Origin: Chamaelirium japonicum
Lineage: Eukaryota; Streptophyta; Magnoliopsida; Liliales; Melanthiaceae
Direction: 5' to 3'
DNA: 64,000 nucleotides
Assembly (NCBI GenBank): GCA_947650365.1
Contig: CANTAL010000148.1
Coordinates: 496,001 to 560,000, forward strand
Position numbers and translations under genes: made by a program. Positions 34,483 through 50,859 of the stretch are shown here, one piece after another; positions within the stretch are counted from its first letter, which is position 1; each line of letters opens with the position of its first letter. Below the pieces are notes generated by a model that did not search any database, was not told where the DNA came from, and worked only from the letters and a program-made list of their open reading frames with translations.

Positions 34483-37400
34483 CCATTCTAATTCACTCGT
34501 ACGATCCATTCTAATTCATTCGCATGAATGTATCCATTCTAATGCATTCGTACGATTCATTCTAATTCATTCGCACGATCCATTCTAATTCATTCGTACG
34601 ATCCATTCTTATTCAATCATACGATCCATTCTAATTCATTCACACAATCCATTCTAATTCATTCGTACGATCCATTCTAATTCATTCGTATGATCCATTC
34701 TAACTCATTCGGTGGATCTATTCTAATTCATTCGTACGATCCATTCTAATTCATTCGCACGATCCATTCTAATTTATTCGTACGATCCATTCTAATTCAT
34801 TTGTACGATCTATTCTAATTCATTCGCATGATCCATTCTAATTCATTCGTATGATCCAATCTAATTCATTCGTACATTCCATTCAAATTCATTCGTACGA
34901 TGCAATCTAATTCATTCGCACAAATGTATCTATCCTAATTTATTCGTACAATGCGTTCTAATCCATTCGTACGATCCATTCTAATCCATTCGTACGATCC
35001 ATTCAAATTCATTCGCACGAATGTAACCTTTCTAATTCATTCATATGATCCATTCTAATTCATTCGTACGATCCATTCTAATTCATTCATCCGATCCATT
35101 CTAATTCATTCGCACGAATGTATCCATTCTAATTCATTCGTACGATCCATTCTATTTCATTCGTACGATCCATTCTAATTCATTCGTAAGATCCATTCTA
35201 ATTCATTCGTACGATCCATTCTAATTCATTCGTACGATCCATTCAAATTCATTCGCACGAATGTATCCATTCTAGTTCATTCGTACGATCCATTCTAATT
35301 CATTCGTACGATCTATTCTAATTCATTCGCACGATCCATTCTAATTCATTCGTACGATCAATTCTAATTCATTCGTACGATCCATTCTAATTCATTCGCA
35401 CGAATGTATCCATTTTAATTCATTCGTACGATCCTGAATTAGAATGGATCGTACGAATGAATTAGAATGGATACCCTTGTGCATATGAATTAGAATGGAT
35501 CGTACGAATGAATTAGAATGGATCATATTAATGAATTAGAATGGATCGTACGAATGAATTAGAATGGATACATTCGTGCGAATGAATTAGAATGGATCGT
35601 GCGAATCAATTAGACTGGATCGTGTGAATGAATAAGAATGGATCATACGAATGAATTAGAATGGATCGTACGAATTAATTAGAATGGATACATTCGGGCG
35701 AATGAATTAGAATAGATTATATGAATGAATTAGAATGGATCGTACGAATGAATTAGAATGGATCATACGAATTAATTAGAATGGATCATACGAATGAATT
35801 AGAATGGATCGTACGAATGAATTAGATTGGATACATTCGTACGAATGAATTAGAATGGATTGTGCGAATGAATTAGAACGGATTGTACGAATGAATTAGA
35901 ATGGATCGTGCGAATGAATTAGAATGTATCGTATGAATGAATAAGAATGGATCGTACGAATGAATTAGAATGGATCGTGCGAATGAATTAGAATGAATCG
36001 TACGAATGCATTAGAATGGATACATTCGTGCGAATGAATTAGAATGGATCGTACGAATGAATTAGAATGGATCGTGCGAATAAATTTGAATGAATCGTAC
36101 GAATGAATTAGAATGGATCGTACGAATGAATTAGAATGGATACATTTGTACGAATAAATTAGAATAGATTGTACGAATGAATTAGAATGGATTATATGAA
36201 TAAATTAGAACGGATCGTACGAATGAATTAGAATTGATCATGCGAATGAATTAGAATGGATACATTCTTGCGAATGAATTTGAATGGATCGTACGAATGA
36301 ATTAGAATGGTTACATTCGTGCAAATGAATTAGAATGGATCGTACACATAAATTAGAATGGATACATTCGTGCGAATGAATTAGAATGTATCATACAAAT
36401 GAATTAGAATGGATCGTACGAATGAATTAGAATTGATCATGCGAATGAATTAGAATGGATTGTACGAATGAATTAGAATGGATACATTTGTGCGAATGAA
36501 TTAGAATGAATCGTGCGAATGAATTAGAATGGATCGTACGAATGAATTAGAATGGATATATTTATGCGAATGAATTAGAATGGATCGAACGAATGAATTA
36601 GAATGGATACATTTGTGCGAATGAATTAGGATAGATCATACGAATGAATCAGAATGGATCGTACGAATTAATTAGAATGGATACATTTGTGCGAATGAAT
36701 TAGAATGGATCGTATATTCGTGCAAAGAAATTAGAATGGATCGTATGAATGAATTAGAATGGATCCACCGAATGAGTTAGAATGGATCATACGAATGAAT
36801 TAGAATGGATCGTACGAATGAATTAGAATGGATTGTGCGAATGAATTAGAATGGATCATATGAATGAATAAGAATGGATCGTGCGAATGAATTAGAATGG
36901 ATCGTATGAATGAATTAGAATGGATCGTGCGAATGAATTAGAAACATTCGTGCGAATGAATTAGAATATATCGTACGAATGAATTAGAATGGATCGTGCG
37001 AATGAATAAGAATAGATCATACGAAGGAATTAGAATGGATCGTATGGATGAATTAGAATGGATAGTGCGAATGAATTAGAATGGATACATTCGTGTGAAT
37101 GAATTAGAATGGATAGTGCGAATGAATTAGAATGGATAGTGCGAATGAATTAGAATGGATAGTGCGAATGAATTAGAATGGATACATTCGTACGAATGAA
37201 TTAGAATGGAACATACGAAGAAATTAGATTAAAAACATTCAAATGAATTAGAATGGATACATTCGTGTTAAAGATTTAGAATGGATCGTACGAATGAATT
37301 AGAATGGATCGTACGAAAGAGTTAGAATGGATCGTACGAATGAATTAGAATGGATCGTACGAAAGAATTAGAATGGATCGTACAAATGAATTAGAATGGA

Positions 37401-40400
37401 TCGTATGAATGAATTAGAATAGATCGTGCGAATGAATTAGAATGGATAGTGCGAATGAATTAGAATGGATCGTACGAATGAATTAGAATGAATACATTCG
37501 AGCGAATGAATTAGAATGGATCATGCGAATGAATTAGAATGGATAGTGTGAATGAATTAGAATGGATCATATGAATGAATTAGAATGGATACATTTGTGC
37601 GAATGAATTAGAATTGATCGTACGAATGAATTAGAATACATCGTACAAATAAATTAGAATTGATCGTGCAAATGAATTAGAATGGATCGTACGAATGAAT
37701 TAGAATGGATCGTACGAATGAATTAGAATGGATCGTGCGAATGAATTAGAATGGATCATACGAATGAATTAGAATGGATATATTTGAATGAATAAATTAG
37801 AATGGATCATACGAATGAGTTAGAATGGATCGTACGAATGAATTAGAATGGATCGTGCGAAAGAATTAGAATCGATCGTACGAATGAATTAGAATGGATC
37901 GTACGAATGAATTAGATCGTACGAATGAATTAGAATGGATCGTACGAATAAATTAAAATGGATACATTCATAAGACTGAATTAGAATGGATTTTACGAAT
38001 GAATTAGAATGGATCGTACGAATGAATTAAAATGGATCGTACGATTGAATTAGAATGGATCATGCGAATGAATTAGAATGGATCGTACGAATGAATTAGA
38101 ATGGATATATTTGAACGAATAAATTAGAATGGATCATACGAATGAATTAGAATGGATCGTACGAATGAATTAGAATGGATCGTGCGAATGAATTAGAATC
38201 GATTGTACGAATGAATTAGAATGGATCGTACGAATGAATTCGATCGTATGAATGAATTAAAATGGATACATTCATACGACTGAATTAGAATGGATCATGC
38301 GAATTAATTAGAATGGATCGTACGAGTTAATTTGAATGAATACATTTGTGCGAATGAATCTGAATGGATTGTATGAATGAATTACAATGGATCGTACGAA
38401 TGAATTAGAATGGATCGTACGAATGAATTAGAATAGCTCATACGAATGAATTAGAATGAATCGTATGAATGAATTAGAATAGTTACATTCGTGCGAATAA
38501 ATTAGAATAGATCATACGAATGAATTAGAATGGATCGTACGAATGAATTAGAATGGATACATTTATGCGAATGAATTAGAATGGATCGTATATTCGTGCA
38601 AATAAATTAGAATGGATCGTACAAATGAATTAGAATGGATCGTTCGAATGAATTAGAATGGATACATTCGTGCAAATGAATTAGAATGGATCGTACGAAT
38701 GAATTAGAATGGATCGTGTGAATGAATTAGAATTGATCATACGAATGAATTAGAATAGATCGTACGAATGAATTAGAATGGATACATTCGTGCGAATGAA
38801 TTAGAATGGATCGTACGAATGAATTAGAATGGATCGTGCGAATGAATTAGAATTGATCATATGAATGAATTAGAATGGATCGTACGAATGAATTAGAATG
38901 TATCGTGCGAATGAATTAGAATGGATCGTACGAATGAATTAGAATGGACATATTTGAACGAATAAATTAGAATGGATCATACGAATGAATTAGAATGAAT
39001 CGTACGAATGAATTAGAACGGATCGTGCGAATGAATTAGAATCGATCGTACGAATGAATTAGAATGGATCGTACGAATGAATTAGATCGTACGAATGAAA
39101 TAGAATGGATCGTACGAATGAATTAGAATGGATCTTATGAACGAATTAGAATGGATCGTGCGAATGAATTAGAATGGATCGTACGAATAAATTAGAATAG
39201 ATCGTGCGAGTGAATTAGAATGGATCGTACGAATGAATTAGAATGGATCGTCCGATCCATTCTAATTCATTTGCACGAATGTATCCATTCTAATTCATTC
39301 GTACAATCCATTCTAATTCATTCGCACGATCCATTCTAATTCATTCGTATGATCCATTCTAATTCATTCTTACGATCTATTCTAATTCCTTCGCTCGAAT
39401 GTATCCATTCTAATTCATTCATTCGATCCATTCTAATTCATTCGTACGACCCATTCAAATTCATTCGCATGATCCATTCTAATTCATTCGTACGATCCAT
39501 TCTAATTCATTCTCACGAATGTAACCTTTCTAATTCAATTGTATGATCCAATCTAATTCATTCGTACGATCCATTCTAATCCATTCGTACGATCCATTCT
39601 AATCCATTCGTATGATCCATTCTAATTCATTCATACGATCCATTCTAATTCATTCTCACAAATGTAACCTTTCTAATTCATTTGTACGATCCATTCTAAT
39701 TCATTCGTACGATCCATTCTAATCCATTCGTACGATCCCTTCTAATCCATTCGTACGATCCATTCTAATTCATTCGTACGATCCATTCTAATTCATTCCT
39801 ACGATCCATTCTAATTCATTCGCACGAATGTATCCATTCTAATTCATTTGCACGATCCATTCTAATTCATTCCTAGGATCCATTCTAATTCATTCGTACG
39901 ATCCATTCTAATTCATTCGCTCGAATGTATCCATTCTAATTCATTCGTACGATCCATTCTAATTCGTTCATACGATCCATTCTAATTCGTTCGTACGATT
40001 CATTCTAATTCATTCGCACGATCCATTCTAATTCATTTGTACGATCCATTTTAATTCATTCGCATGATCCATTCTAATTCATTCGTATGATACATTCGTG
40101 CAAATGAATTAGAATGGATCGTACGAATGAATTAGAATGGATCGTACGAATGAATTAGAATAGATCGTGCGAATAAATTAGAATGGATCATACGAATGAA
40201 TTAGAATAGATATATTCATGCGAATGAATTAGAATGGATCGTACGAATGAATTAGAATAGATCGTGCGAATAAATTAGAATGGATCGTATGAATAAATTA
40301 GAATGGATCGTACGAATGAATTAAAATGGATACATTTGTGCGAATGAATTAGAATGGATCATATGATTGAATTTGAATGGATCGTACAAACGAATTAGAA

Positions 40401-43400
40401 TGGATACATTTTGTGCGAATTAATTAGAATGGATCGTACGAATGAATTAGAATGGATCGGACGAATGAATTAGAATGGATCGTACGAATGAATTAGAATG
40501 GATAGTGCTAATGAATTAGAATGGATCGTACGAATGAATTAGAATGGATACATTCGTGCGAATAAATTAGAATGGATCGTACGAATGAATTAGAATAGAT
40601 CGTACAAATGAATTAGAATGGATCGTGCGAATGAATTAGAATTGATCATACGAATGAATTAGAATGGATCGTACGAATGAATTAGAGTGGATCGTGCGAA
40701 TGAATTAGAATGGATCGTACGAGTGAATTAGAATGGATATATTTGAACGAATAAATTAGAATGGATCATACAAATGAATTAGAATGGATCGTACGAATGA
40801 ATTAGAATGGATCGTACAAATGAATTAGAATCGATCGTACGAATGAACTAAAATGGATCGTACGAATGAATTAGAATGGATCGTACGAATGAATTAAAAT
40901 GGATACATTCATACGACTGAATTAGAATGGATTGTACGAATGAATTAGAATGGATCGTACGAATGAATTAGAATGGATCGTGCGAATGAATTAGAATGGA
41001 TCATACGAATGAATTAGAATGGATATATTTGAACGAATAAATTAGAATGGATCATACGAATGAATTATAATGGATCGTACGAATGAATTAGAATGGATCG
41101 TGCGAATGAATTAGAATCGATCGTACGAATGAATTAGAATGGATCGTACGAATGAATTAGATCGTACAAATGAATTAGAATGGATCGTACGAATGAATTA
41201 AAATGGATACATTCATACGACTGAATTAGAATGGATCGTGCGAATTAATTAGAATGGATCGTACGAATGAATTTGAATGGATACATTTGTGCGAATGAAT
41301 CTGAATGGATTGTATGAATGAATTACAATGGATCATACGAATGAATTAGAATGGATCGTACGAATGAATTAGAATAGCTCATACGAATGAATTAGAATGA
41401 ATCGTACGAATAAATTAGAATGGTTACATTCGTGCGAATGAATTAGAATAGATCATACGAATGAATTAGAATGGATTGTACGAATGAATTAGAATGGATA
41501 CATTTGTGCGAATGAATTAGAATGGATCTTATATTCGTGCAAATAAATTAGAATGGATCGTACAAATGAATTTGAATGGATCATAGGAATGAATTAGAAT
41601 GGATACATTTGTGCGAATGAATTAGAATGGATCGTACGAATGAATTAGAATGGATCGTGCGAATGAATTAGAATTGATCATACGAATGAATTAGAATGGA
41701 TCGTATGAATGAATTAGAATGGATACATTCGTGCGAATGAATTAGAATGGATCATACGAATGAATTAGAATGGATCGTGCGAATGAATTAGAATTGATCA
41801 TACGAATGAATTAGAATGGATCGTATGAATGAATTAGAATGGATCGTGCGAATGAATTTGAATGGAACGTACGAATGAATTAGAATGGATAATTTGAACG
41901 AATAAATTAGAATGGATCATACGAATGAATTAGAATGGATCGTACAAATGAATTAGAATGGATCGTGCGAATGAATTAGAATCGATCGTACGAATGAATT
42001 AGAATGGATCGTACGAATGAATTAGATCGTACGAATAAATTAGAATGGATCGTACGAATGAATTAAAATGGATACATTCATACGACTGAATTAGAATGGA
42101 TTGTACGAATGAATTATAATTGATCATACGAATGAATTAGAATGGATCGTACGAATGAATTAGAATGGATCGTGCGAATGAATTAGAATGGATCGTACGA
42201 ATGAATTAGAATGGATATATTTGAACAAATAAATTAGAATGGATCATACGAATGAATTAGAATAGATTGTACGAATGAATTAGAATGGATCGTGCGAATG
42301 AATTAGAATCGATTGTACGAATGAATTAGAATGGATCGTACGAATGAATTAGATCGTACGAATGAATTAGAATGGATCGTACGAATGAATTAAAATGGAT
42401 ACATTCATACGACTGAATTAGAATGGATCGTGCGAATTAATTAGAATGGATCGTAGGAATGAATTTGAATGGATACATTTGTGCGAATGAATCTGAATGG
42501 ATTGTATGAATGAATTACAATGGATCGTACGAATGAATTAGAATTGATCATACGAATGAATTATAATAGCTCATACGAATGAATTAGAATGAATCGTACG
42601 AATGAATTAGAATGGTTACATTCTTGCGAATGAATTAGAATAGATTATACGAATGAATTAGAATGGATCGTACGAATGAATTAGAATGGATATATTTGTG
42701 CGAATGAATTAGAATAGATCGTATATTCATGCAAATAAATTAGAATGGATCGTACAAATGAATTAGATTGGATCGTACGAATGAACTAGAATGGATCGAG
42801 CGAATGAATTAGAATTGATCGTACGAATGAATTAGAATAGATTGTGCGAATGAGTTAGAATGGATCGTACGAATGAATTAGAATGGATCTTGGGAATGAA
42901 TTACAATGGATCGTACGAATGAATTAGAATGGATCATGCAAATGAATTAGAATAGATACATTTGTGCGAATGAATTAGATTGCATCGTACGAATGAATTT
43001 GAATGGATTGTACGAATGAATTAGAATGGATCGTACGAATGAATTAGAATGGATCATGCGAATGAATTAGAATAGATCGTACGAATGTATTAGAATGGAT
43101 CGAACGAATAAATTTGAATGGATCGTGCGAATGAATTAGAATGGATCGTACGAATGAATTAGAATGGATTCACCGAATGAGTTAGAATGGATCATAGGAA
43201 TGAATTAGAATGGATCGTACGAATGAATTAGAATGGATTGTGCGAATGAATTAGAATGGATCGCATGAATGGATAAGAATGGATCCGAATGAATTAGAAT
43301 GGATCGTGCGAATGAATTAAAATGAATCGTACGAATGCATTAGAATGGATTGTACGAATGAATTAGAATGAATCGTACGATCCATTCTAATTCATTCGTC

Positions 43401-46400
43401 CGATCCATTCTAATTCATTCGCACGAATGTATCCATTCTAATTCATTCGTACAATCCATTCTAATTCATTCGCATGATCCATTCTAATTCATTCGTATGA
43501 TCCATTCTAAATCATTCTGACGATCTATTCTAATTCATTCACTCGAATGTATTCATTCTAATTCATTTATTCGATCCATTCTAATTCATTCGTACGATCC
43601 ATTCAAATTCATTCGCAAGATCCATTCTAATTCATTCGTACGATCCATACAAATTCATTCTCACGAATATAACCTTTCTAATTCATTTGTACAATCCATT
43701 CTAATCCATTCGTACGATCCATTCTAATCCATTCGTACGATCTATTCTAATTCATTCGTACAATCCATTCTAATTCATTCTCACAAATGTAACCTTTCTA
43801 ATTCATTTGTACGATCCATTCTAATTCATTCATACGATCCATTCTAATCCATTCGTACGATCCATTCTAATCCATTCGTACGATCCATTCTAATTCATTC
43901 GCACGAATGTAACCATGCTAATTCATTCGTACGATCCATTCTAATTCATTCCTACGATCCATTCTAATTCATTCGTACGAATGTATCCATTCTAATTCAT
44001 TTGCACGATCCATTCTAATTCATTCCTAGGATCCATTCTAATTCATTCGTACGATCCATTCTAATTCATTCGCTCGAATGTATCCATTCTAATTCATTCG
44101 TACAATCCATTCTAATTCGTTCGTACGATCCATTCTCATTCGTTCGTACGATCCATTCTAATTCGTTCGTACGATCCATTCTAATTCATTCGCACGATCC
44201 ATTCTAATTCATTTGTACGATCCATTTTAATTCATTCGCATGATCCATTCTAATTCATTCGTATGATACATTCGTGCGAATTAATTAGAATGGATCGTAC
44301 GAATGAATTAGAATGGATCGTACGAATGAATTTGAATAGATCGTGCGAATAAATTAGAATGGATCATACGAATGAATTAGAATAGATATATTCATGCGAA
44401 TGAATTAGAATGGATCGTACGAAAGAATTAGAATAGATCGTGCGAATAAATTAGAATGGATCGTATGAATAAATTAGAATAGATCGTATGAATGAATTAA
44501 AATGGATACATTTGCGCGAATGAATTAGAATGGATCATACGATTGAATTTGAATGGATCATACGAATGAATTAGAATGGATACATTTGTGCAAATTAATT
44601 AGAATGGATCGCACGAATTAATTAGAATGGATCGTACGAATGAATTAGAATGGATCGTACAATTGAATTAGAATGGATAGTGCGAATGAATTAGAATGGA
44701 TCGTACGAATGAATTAAAATGGATACATTCGTGCGAATGAATTAGAATGGATCGTACGAATGAATTAGAATAGATCGTACAAATGAATTAGAATGGATCA
44801 TGCGAATGAATTAGAATTGATCATACGAATGAATTAGAATGGATCGTACAAATGAATTAGAATGGATCGTGCGAATGAATTGGAATGGATTGTACGAATG
44901 AATTAGAATGGATATATTTGAACGAATAAATTAGAATGGATCAGACGAATGAATTAGAATCGTACGAATGAATTAGAATGGATCGTGCGAATGAATTAGA
45001 ATCGATCGTACAAATGAATTAGAATGGATCGTACGAATGAATTAGATCGTACGAATGAATTAGAATGGATCGTATGAATGAATTAAAATTGATACATTCA
45101 TACGACTGAATTAGAATGGATTGTACGATTGAATTAGAATGGATCGTACAAATGAATTAGAATGGATCGTACGAATAAATTAGAATGGATCGTGTGAATG
45201 AATTAGAATGGATCGTACGAATGAATTAGAATGGATATATTTGAGCGAATAAATTAGAATGGATCATACAAATGAATTAGAATGGATCGTACGAATGAAT
45301 TAGAATGGATCGTGCGAATGAATTAGAATCGATCGTACGAATGAATTAGATTGGATCGTACGAATGAATTAGATCGTACGAATAAATTAGAATGGAATGT
45401 ACGAATGAACTAAAATGGATACATTCATACGACTGAATTAGAATGGATCGTGCGAATTAATTAGAATGGATCGTACGAATGAATTTGAATGGATACATTT
45501 ATGCGAATGAATCTGAATGGATTGTATGAATGAATAACAATGGATCGTACGAACGAATTAGAATGGATCGTACGAATGAATTAGAATAGCTCATACGAAT
45601 GAATTAGAATGAATCGTAAGAATAAATTAGAATGGTTACATTCGTGCGAATGAATTAGAATAGATCATACGAATGAATTAGAATGGATCGTACGAATGAA
45701 TTAGAATGGATACAATTGTGCGAATGAATTAGAATGGATCGTATATTCATGTAAATAAATTAGAATGGATCGTACAAATGAATTAGAATGGATCGTACGA
45801 ATGAATTAGAATGGATACTTTCGTGCGAATGAATTAGAATGGATCGTGCGAATGAATTAGAATTAATCATACGAATGAATTAGAATGGATCGTACGAATG
45901 AATTAGAATGGATCGTGCGAATGAATAAGAATTGATCATACGAATGAATTAGAATTGATCGTACGAATGAATTAGAATGGATCGTGCGAATGAATTAGAA
46001 TGGAACGTACGAATGAATTAGAATGGATAATTTGAACGAATAAATTAGAATGGATCATACGAATGAATTAGAATGGATCGTACGAATGAATTAGAATGGA
46101 TCATGCGAATGAATTAGAATCGATTGTATGAATGAATTAGAATGGATCGTACGAATGAATTAGATCGTACGAAAGAATTAGAATGGATCGTACGAATGAA
46201 TTAGAATGGATCGTAGGAATGAATTAGAATGGATCATACGAATGAATTAGAATGGATTGTGCGAATGAATTAGAATGGATTGTATGAATGAATTAGAATG
46301 GATACATTCGTGAGAATGAATTATAATGGATCGTACGAATGAATTAGAATGGATATATTTGAGCGAATAAATTAGAATGGATCATACGAATGAATTAGAA

Positions 46401-49400
46401 TGGATCGTACGAATAAATTAGAATGGATCGTGCGAATGAATTAGAATCGATCGTACGAATGAATTAGAATAGATCATACGAATGAATTAGATCGTACGAA
46501 TGAATTAGAATGGATCGTACGAATGAATTAAAATGGATACATTCATACGACTAAATTAGAATGGATTGTACGAATGAATTAGAATGAATCGTACGAATGA
46601 ATTAGAATGGATCGTAGGAATAAATTAGAATGGATCGTGTGAATGAATTAGAATGGATCGTACGAATGAATTAGAATGGATATATTTGAGCGAATAAATT
46701 AGAATGGATCATACGAATGAATTAGAATGGATCGTACGAATGAATTAGAATGGATCGTGCGAATGAATTAGAATCGATCGTACGAATGAATTAGAATGGA
46801 TCGTACGAATGAATTAGATCGTACGAATGTATTAGAATGGATTATACGAATGAATTAAAAAGGATACATTCATACGACTGAATTAGAATGGATCGTGCGA
46901 ATTAATTAGAATGGATCGTACGAATGAATTTGAATGCATACATTTGCGCGAATGAATCTGAATGGATTGTATGAATGAATTGCAATGGATCGTACGAATG
47001 AATTAGAATGGATCGTACGAATGAATTAGAATAGCTCATACGAATGAATTAGAATAAATCGTAAGAATAAATTAGAATGGTTAAATTCATACGAATGAAT
47101 TAGAATAGATCATACGAATGAATTAGAATGGATCGTACGAATGAATTATAATGCATACATTTGTGCGAATGAATTAGAATGGATCGTATATTCGTGCAAA
47201 TAAATTAGAATGAATCGTACAAATGAATTAGAAAGGATCGTACGAATGAATTAGAATGGATACATTCGTGCGAATGAATTAGAATGGATCGTACAAATGA
47301 ATTAGAATGGATCGTGCGAATGAATTAGAATTGATCATACGAATGAATTAGAATGGATCGTATGAATGAATGAGAATGGATCGTGCAAATGAATTAGAAT
47401 TGATCATACGAATGAATTAGAATTGATCATACGAATGAATTAGAAAGGATCGTACGAATGAATTAGAATGGATCGTGCGAATGAATTAGAATGGAACGTA
47501 CGAATGAATTAGAATGGATAATTTGAACGAATAAATTAGAATGGATCATACGAATGAATTAGAATGGATCGTACGAATGAATTAGAATGGATCGTGTGAA
47601 TGAATTAGAAACGATCGTATGAATGAATTAGAATGGATCGTACGAATGAATTAGATTGTACGAATGAATTAGAATGGATCGTACGAATGAATTAAAATGG
47701 ATACATTCATACGACTGAATTAGAATAGATCGTGTGAATTAATTAGAATGGATCGTACGAATGAATTTGAATGGATACATTTGTGCGAATGAATCTGAAT
47801 GGATTGTATGAATGAATTACAATGGATCGTACGAATGAATTAGAATGGATCGTACGAATGCATTAGAATAGCTCATACGAATGAAATAGAATGAATCGTA
47901 CGAATGAATTAGAATGGTAACATTCGTGCGAATGAATTAGAATAGATCATACGAATGAATTAGAATGGATCCTACGAATGAATTAGAATGGATACATTTG
48001 TGCGAATGAATTAGAATGGATCGTATATTCGTGCAAATAAATTAGAATGGATCGTACAAATGAATTAGAATAGATCGTACGAATGAGTTAGAATGGATCG
48101 TGCGAATGTATTAGAATGGATCGTACGAATGAATTAGAATGGATCCACCGAATGAGTTAGAATGGATCATACGAATGAATTAGAATGGATCGTACGAATG
48201 AATTTGAATGGATTGTGCGAATGAATTAGAATGGATCGTATGAATGAATAAGAATGGATCGTACGAATGAATTAGAATGGATTGTGTGAATGAATTAGAA
48301 TGAATCGTACGAAGGCATTAGAATGGATACATTCGTGCGAATGAATTAGAATGGATCGTACGAATAAATTAGAATGGATCATGCGAATGAATTAGAATGA
48401 ATCGTACGAATGAATTAGAATGGATCGTACGAATGAATTAGAATGGATACATTTGTACGAATAAATTAGAATAGATTGTACGAATGAATTAGAATGGATA
48501 CATTCTTGCGAATAAATTAGAATGGATCGTATATTCGTGCAAATAAATTAGAACGGATCATACGAATGAATTGGAATGGATCGTGCGAATGAATTAGAAT
48601 GAATCGTACGAATGCATTAGAATGGATCGTACGAATGAATTAGAATGAATCGTACGATCCATTCTAATTCATTCGTCCGATCTATTCTAATTTATTCGCA
48701 CGAATGTATCCATTCTAATTCATTCGTACAATCCATTCTAATTCATTCGCACAATCCATTCTAATTCATTCGTATAATCCATTCTAATTCATTCATACAA
48801 ACTATTCTAATTCATTCGCTCGAATGTATCCATTCTAATTCATTCGTTCGATCCATTCTAATTCATTCGTACGATCCATTCAAATTCATTCGCATGATCC
48901 ATTCTAATTCATTCGTACGATCCATTCTAATTCATTCTAACGAATGTAACCTTTCTAATTCATTTGTATGATCCATTCTAATTCATTCGTACGATCCATT
49001 CTAATCCATTCGTACGATCCATTCTAATCCATTCGTACGATCCATTCTAATTCATTCTCACAAATGTAACCTTTCTAATTCATTTGTACGATCCATTCTA
49101 ATTCATTCGTACGATCCATTCTAATCCATTCGTACGATCCATTCTAATCCATTGGTACGATCCATTCTAATCCATTCGTACGATCCATTCTAATTCATTC
49201 GCACGAATGTAACCATTCTAATTCATTCGTCCAATCCATTCTAATTCATTCCTACGATCCATTCTAATTCATTCGCACGAATGTATCCATTCTAATTCAT
49301 TTGCACTATCCATTCTAATTCATTCCTATGATCCATTCTAATTCATTCGTACGATCCATTCTAATTCATTCGCTCGAATATATCCATTCTAATTCATTCA

Positions 49401-50859
49401 TACGATCCATTCTAATTCGTTCATACGATCCATTCTAATTCGTTCGTACGATCCATTCTAATTCGTTCGTACGATCCATTCTAATTCATTTGTACGATCC
49501 ATTTTAATTCATTCGCATGATCCATTCTAATTCATTCGTATGATATATTCGTGCGAATGAATTAGAATGGATCGTACGAATGAATTAGAATGGATCGTAC
49601 GAATGAATTAGAATAGATCGTGGGAATAAATTAGAATGGATCATACGAATGAATTAGAATGGATCGTACGAATGAATTAGAATGGATCGTGCGAATGAAT
49701 TAGAATGGATCGTATGAATAAATTAGAATGGATCGTATGAATGAATTAAAATGGATACATTTGTGCGAATGAATTAGAATGGATCATACGAATGAATTAG
49801 AATGGATACATTCGTGCGAATGAATTAGAATGGATCGTACGAATGAATTAGAATGGATCGTGCGAATGAATTAGAATTGATCATACGAATGAATTAGAAT
49901 GGATCGTACGAATGAATTAGAATGGATCGTGCGAATGAATTATAATGGATCGTACGAATGAATTAGAATGGATATATTTGAACGAATAAATTAGAATGGA
50001 TCATACGAATGAATTAGAATGGAACGTACGTATGAATTAGAATGGATCGTGCGAATGAATTAGAATCTATCGTACGAATGAATTAGAATGGATCGTACGA
50101 ATAAATTAGATCGTATGAATGAATTAGAATGGATCGTACGAATGAATTAAAATGGATACATTCATACGACTGAAATAGAATAGATTGTAAGAATGAATTA
50201 GAATTGATCATACGAATGAATTAGAATGGATCGTACGAATGAATTAGAATGGATCTTGCGAATGAATTAGAATGGATCGTACGAATGAATTAGAATGGAT
50301 ATATTTGAACGAATAAATTAGAATGGATCATACGAATGAATTAGAATGGATCGTACGAATGAATTAGAATGGATCGTGCGAATGAATTAGAATCGATCGT
50401 ACGAATGAATTAGAATGGATCGTACGAATGAATTTAAATGGATACATTCATATGACTGAATTAGAATGGATCGTGCGAATTAATTAAAATGGATCGTACG
50501 AATGAATTTGAATGGATATATTTGTGCGAATGAATCTGAATGGACTGTATGAATGAATTACAATGGATCGTACGTATGAATTACAATAGATCGTACGAAT
50601 GAATTAGAATAGCTCATACGAATGAATTAGAATGAATCGTACGAATGAATTAGAATGGTTACATTCGTGCGAATGAATTAGAATAGATCATACGAATGAA
50701 TTAGAATGGATCGTACGAATTAATTAGAATGGATACATTTGTGCGAATGAATTAGAATGGATCGTATATTCGTGCAAATAAATTAGAATGGATCGTACAA
50801 ATGAATTCGAATGGATCGTACGAATGAGTTAGAATGGATCGTACGAATGAATTAGAATG
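34483..50859. repeat. Satellite array between rDNA insert 2 and the LINE
   Basis: Plus-strand blocks are about 34483-35434, 39250-40090, 43379-44270 and 48656-49549; the rest is minus strand. Each plus block after 39 kb is 840-890 bp and opens at junction J, so J-to-J units of about 4.1 and 5.3 kb follow one another. Within minus blocks a cassette holding TTCATACGACTGAATTAG and GAATCTGAATGGATTG recurs at intervals of about 0.8-1.45 kb. No gene is seen. Confidence 0.95.
50854..50859 (+). repeat. LINE target-site duplication AGAATG, left (probable)
   Basis: AGAATG precedes the LINE, and (A)GAATG follows its A-tail at 54087-54091. Taking the LINE out restores the phrase TTAGAATGGATCCACCGAAT, which occurs intact near 48,137. 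Because the flanks are satellite and the tail is poly-A, the exact length is uncertain. Confidence 0.65.

Larger units (their letters stand above)
31766..40010 (+). repeat. Giant satellite HOR, copy B (about 8.25 kb, contains rDNA insert 2)
   Basis: This is the second copy of the span at about 23,240-31,765, adjacent and in the same orientation. It is some 280 bp shorter, mostly through loss of monomer groups in its minus-strand block. It ends shortly after the J switch near 39,249, where the following monomers match the region after copy A only in part. Confidence 0.78.
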
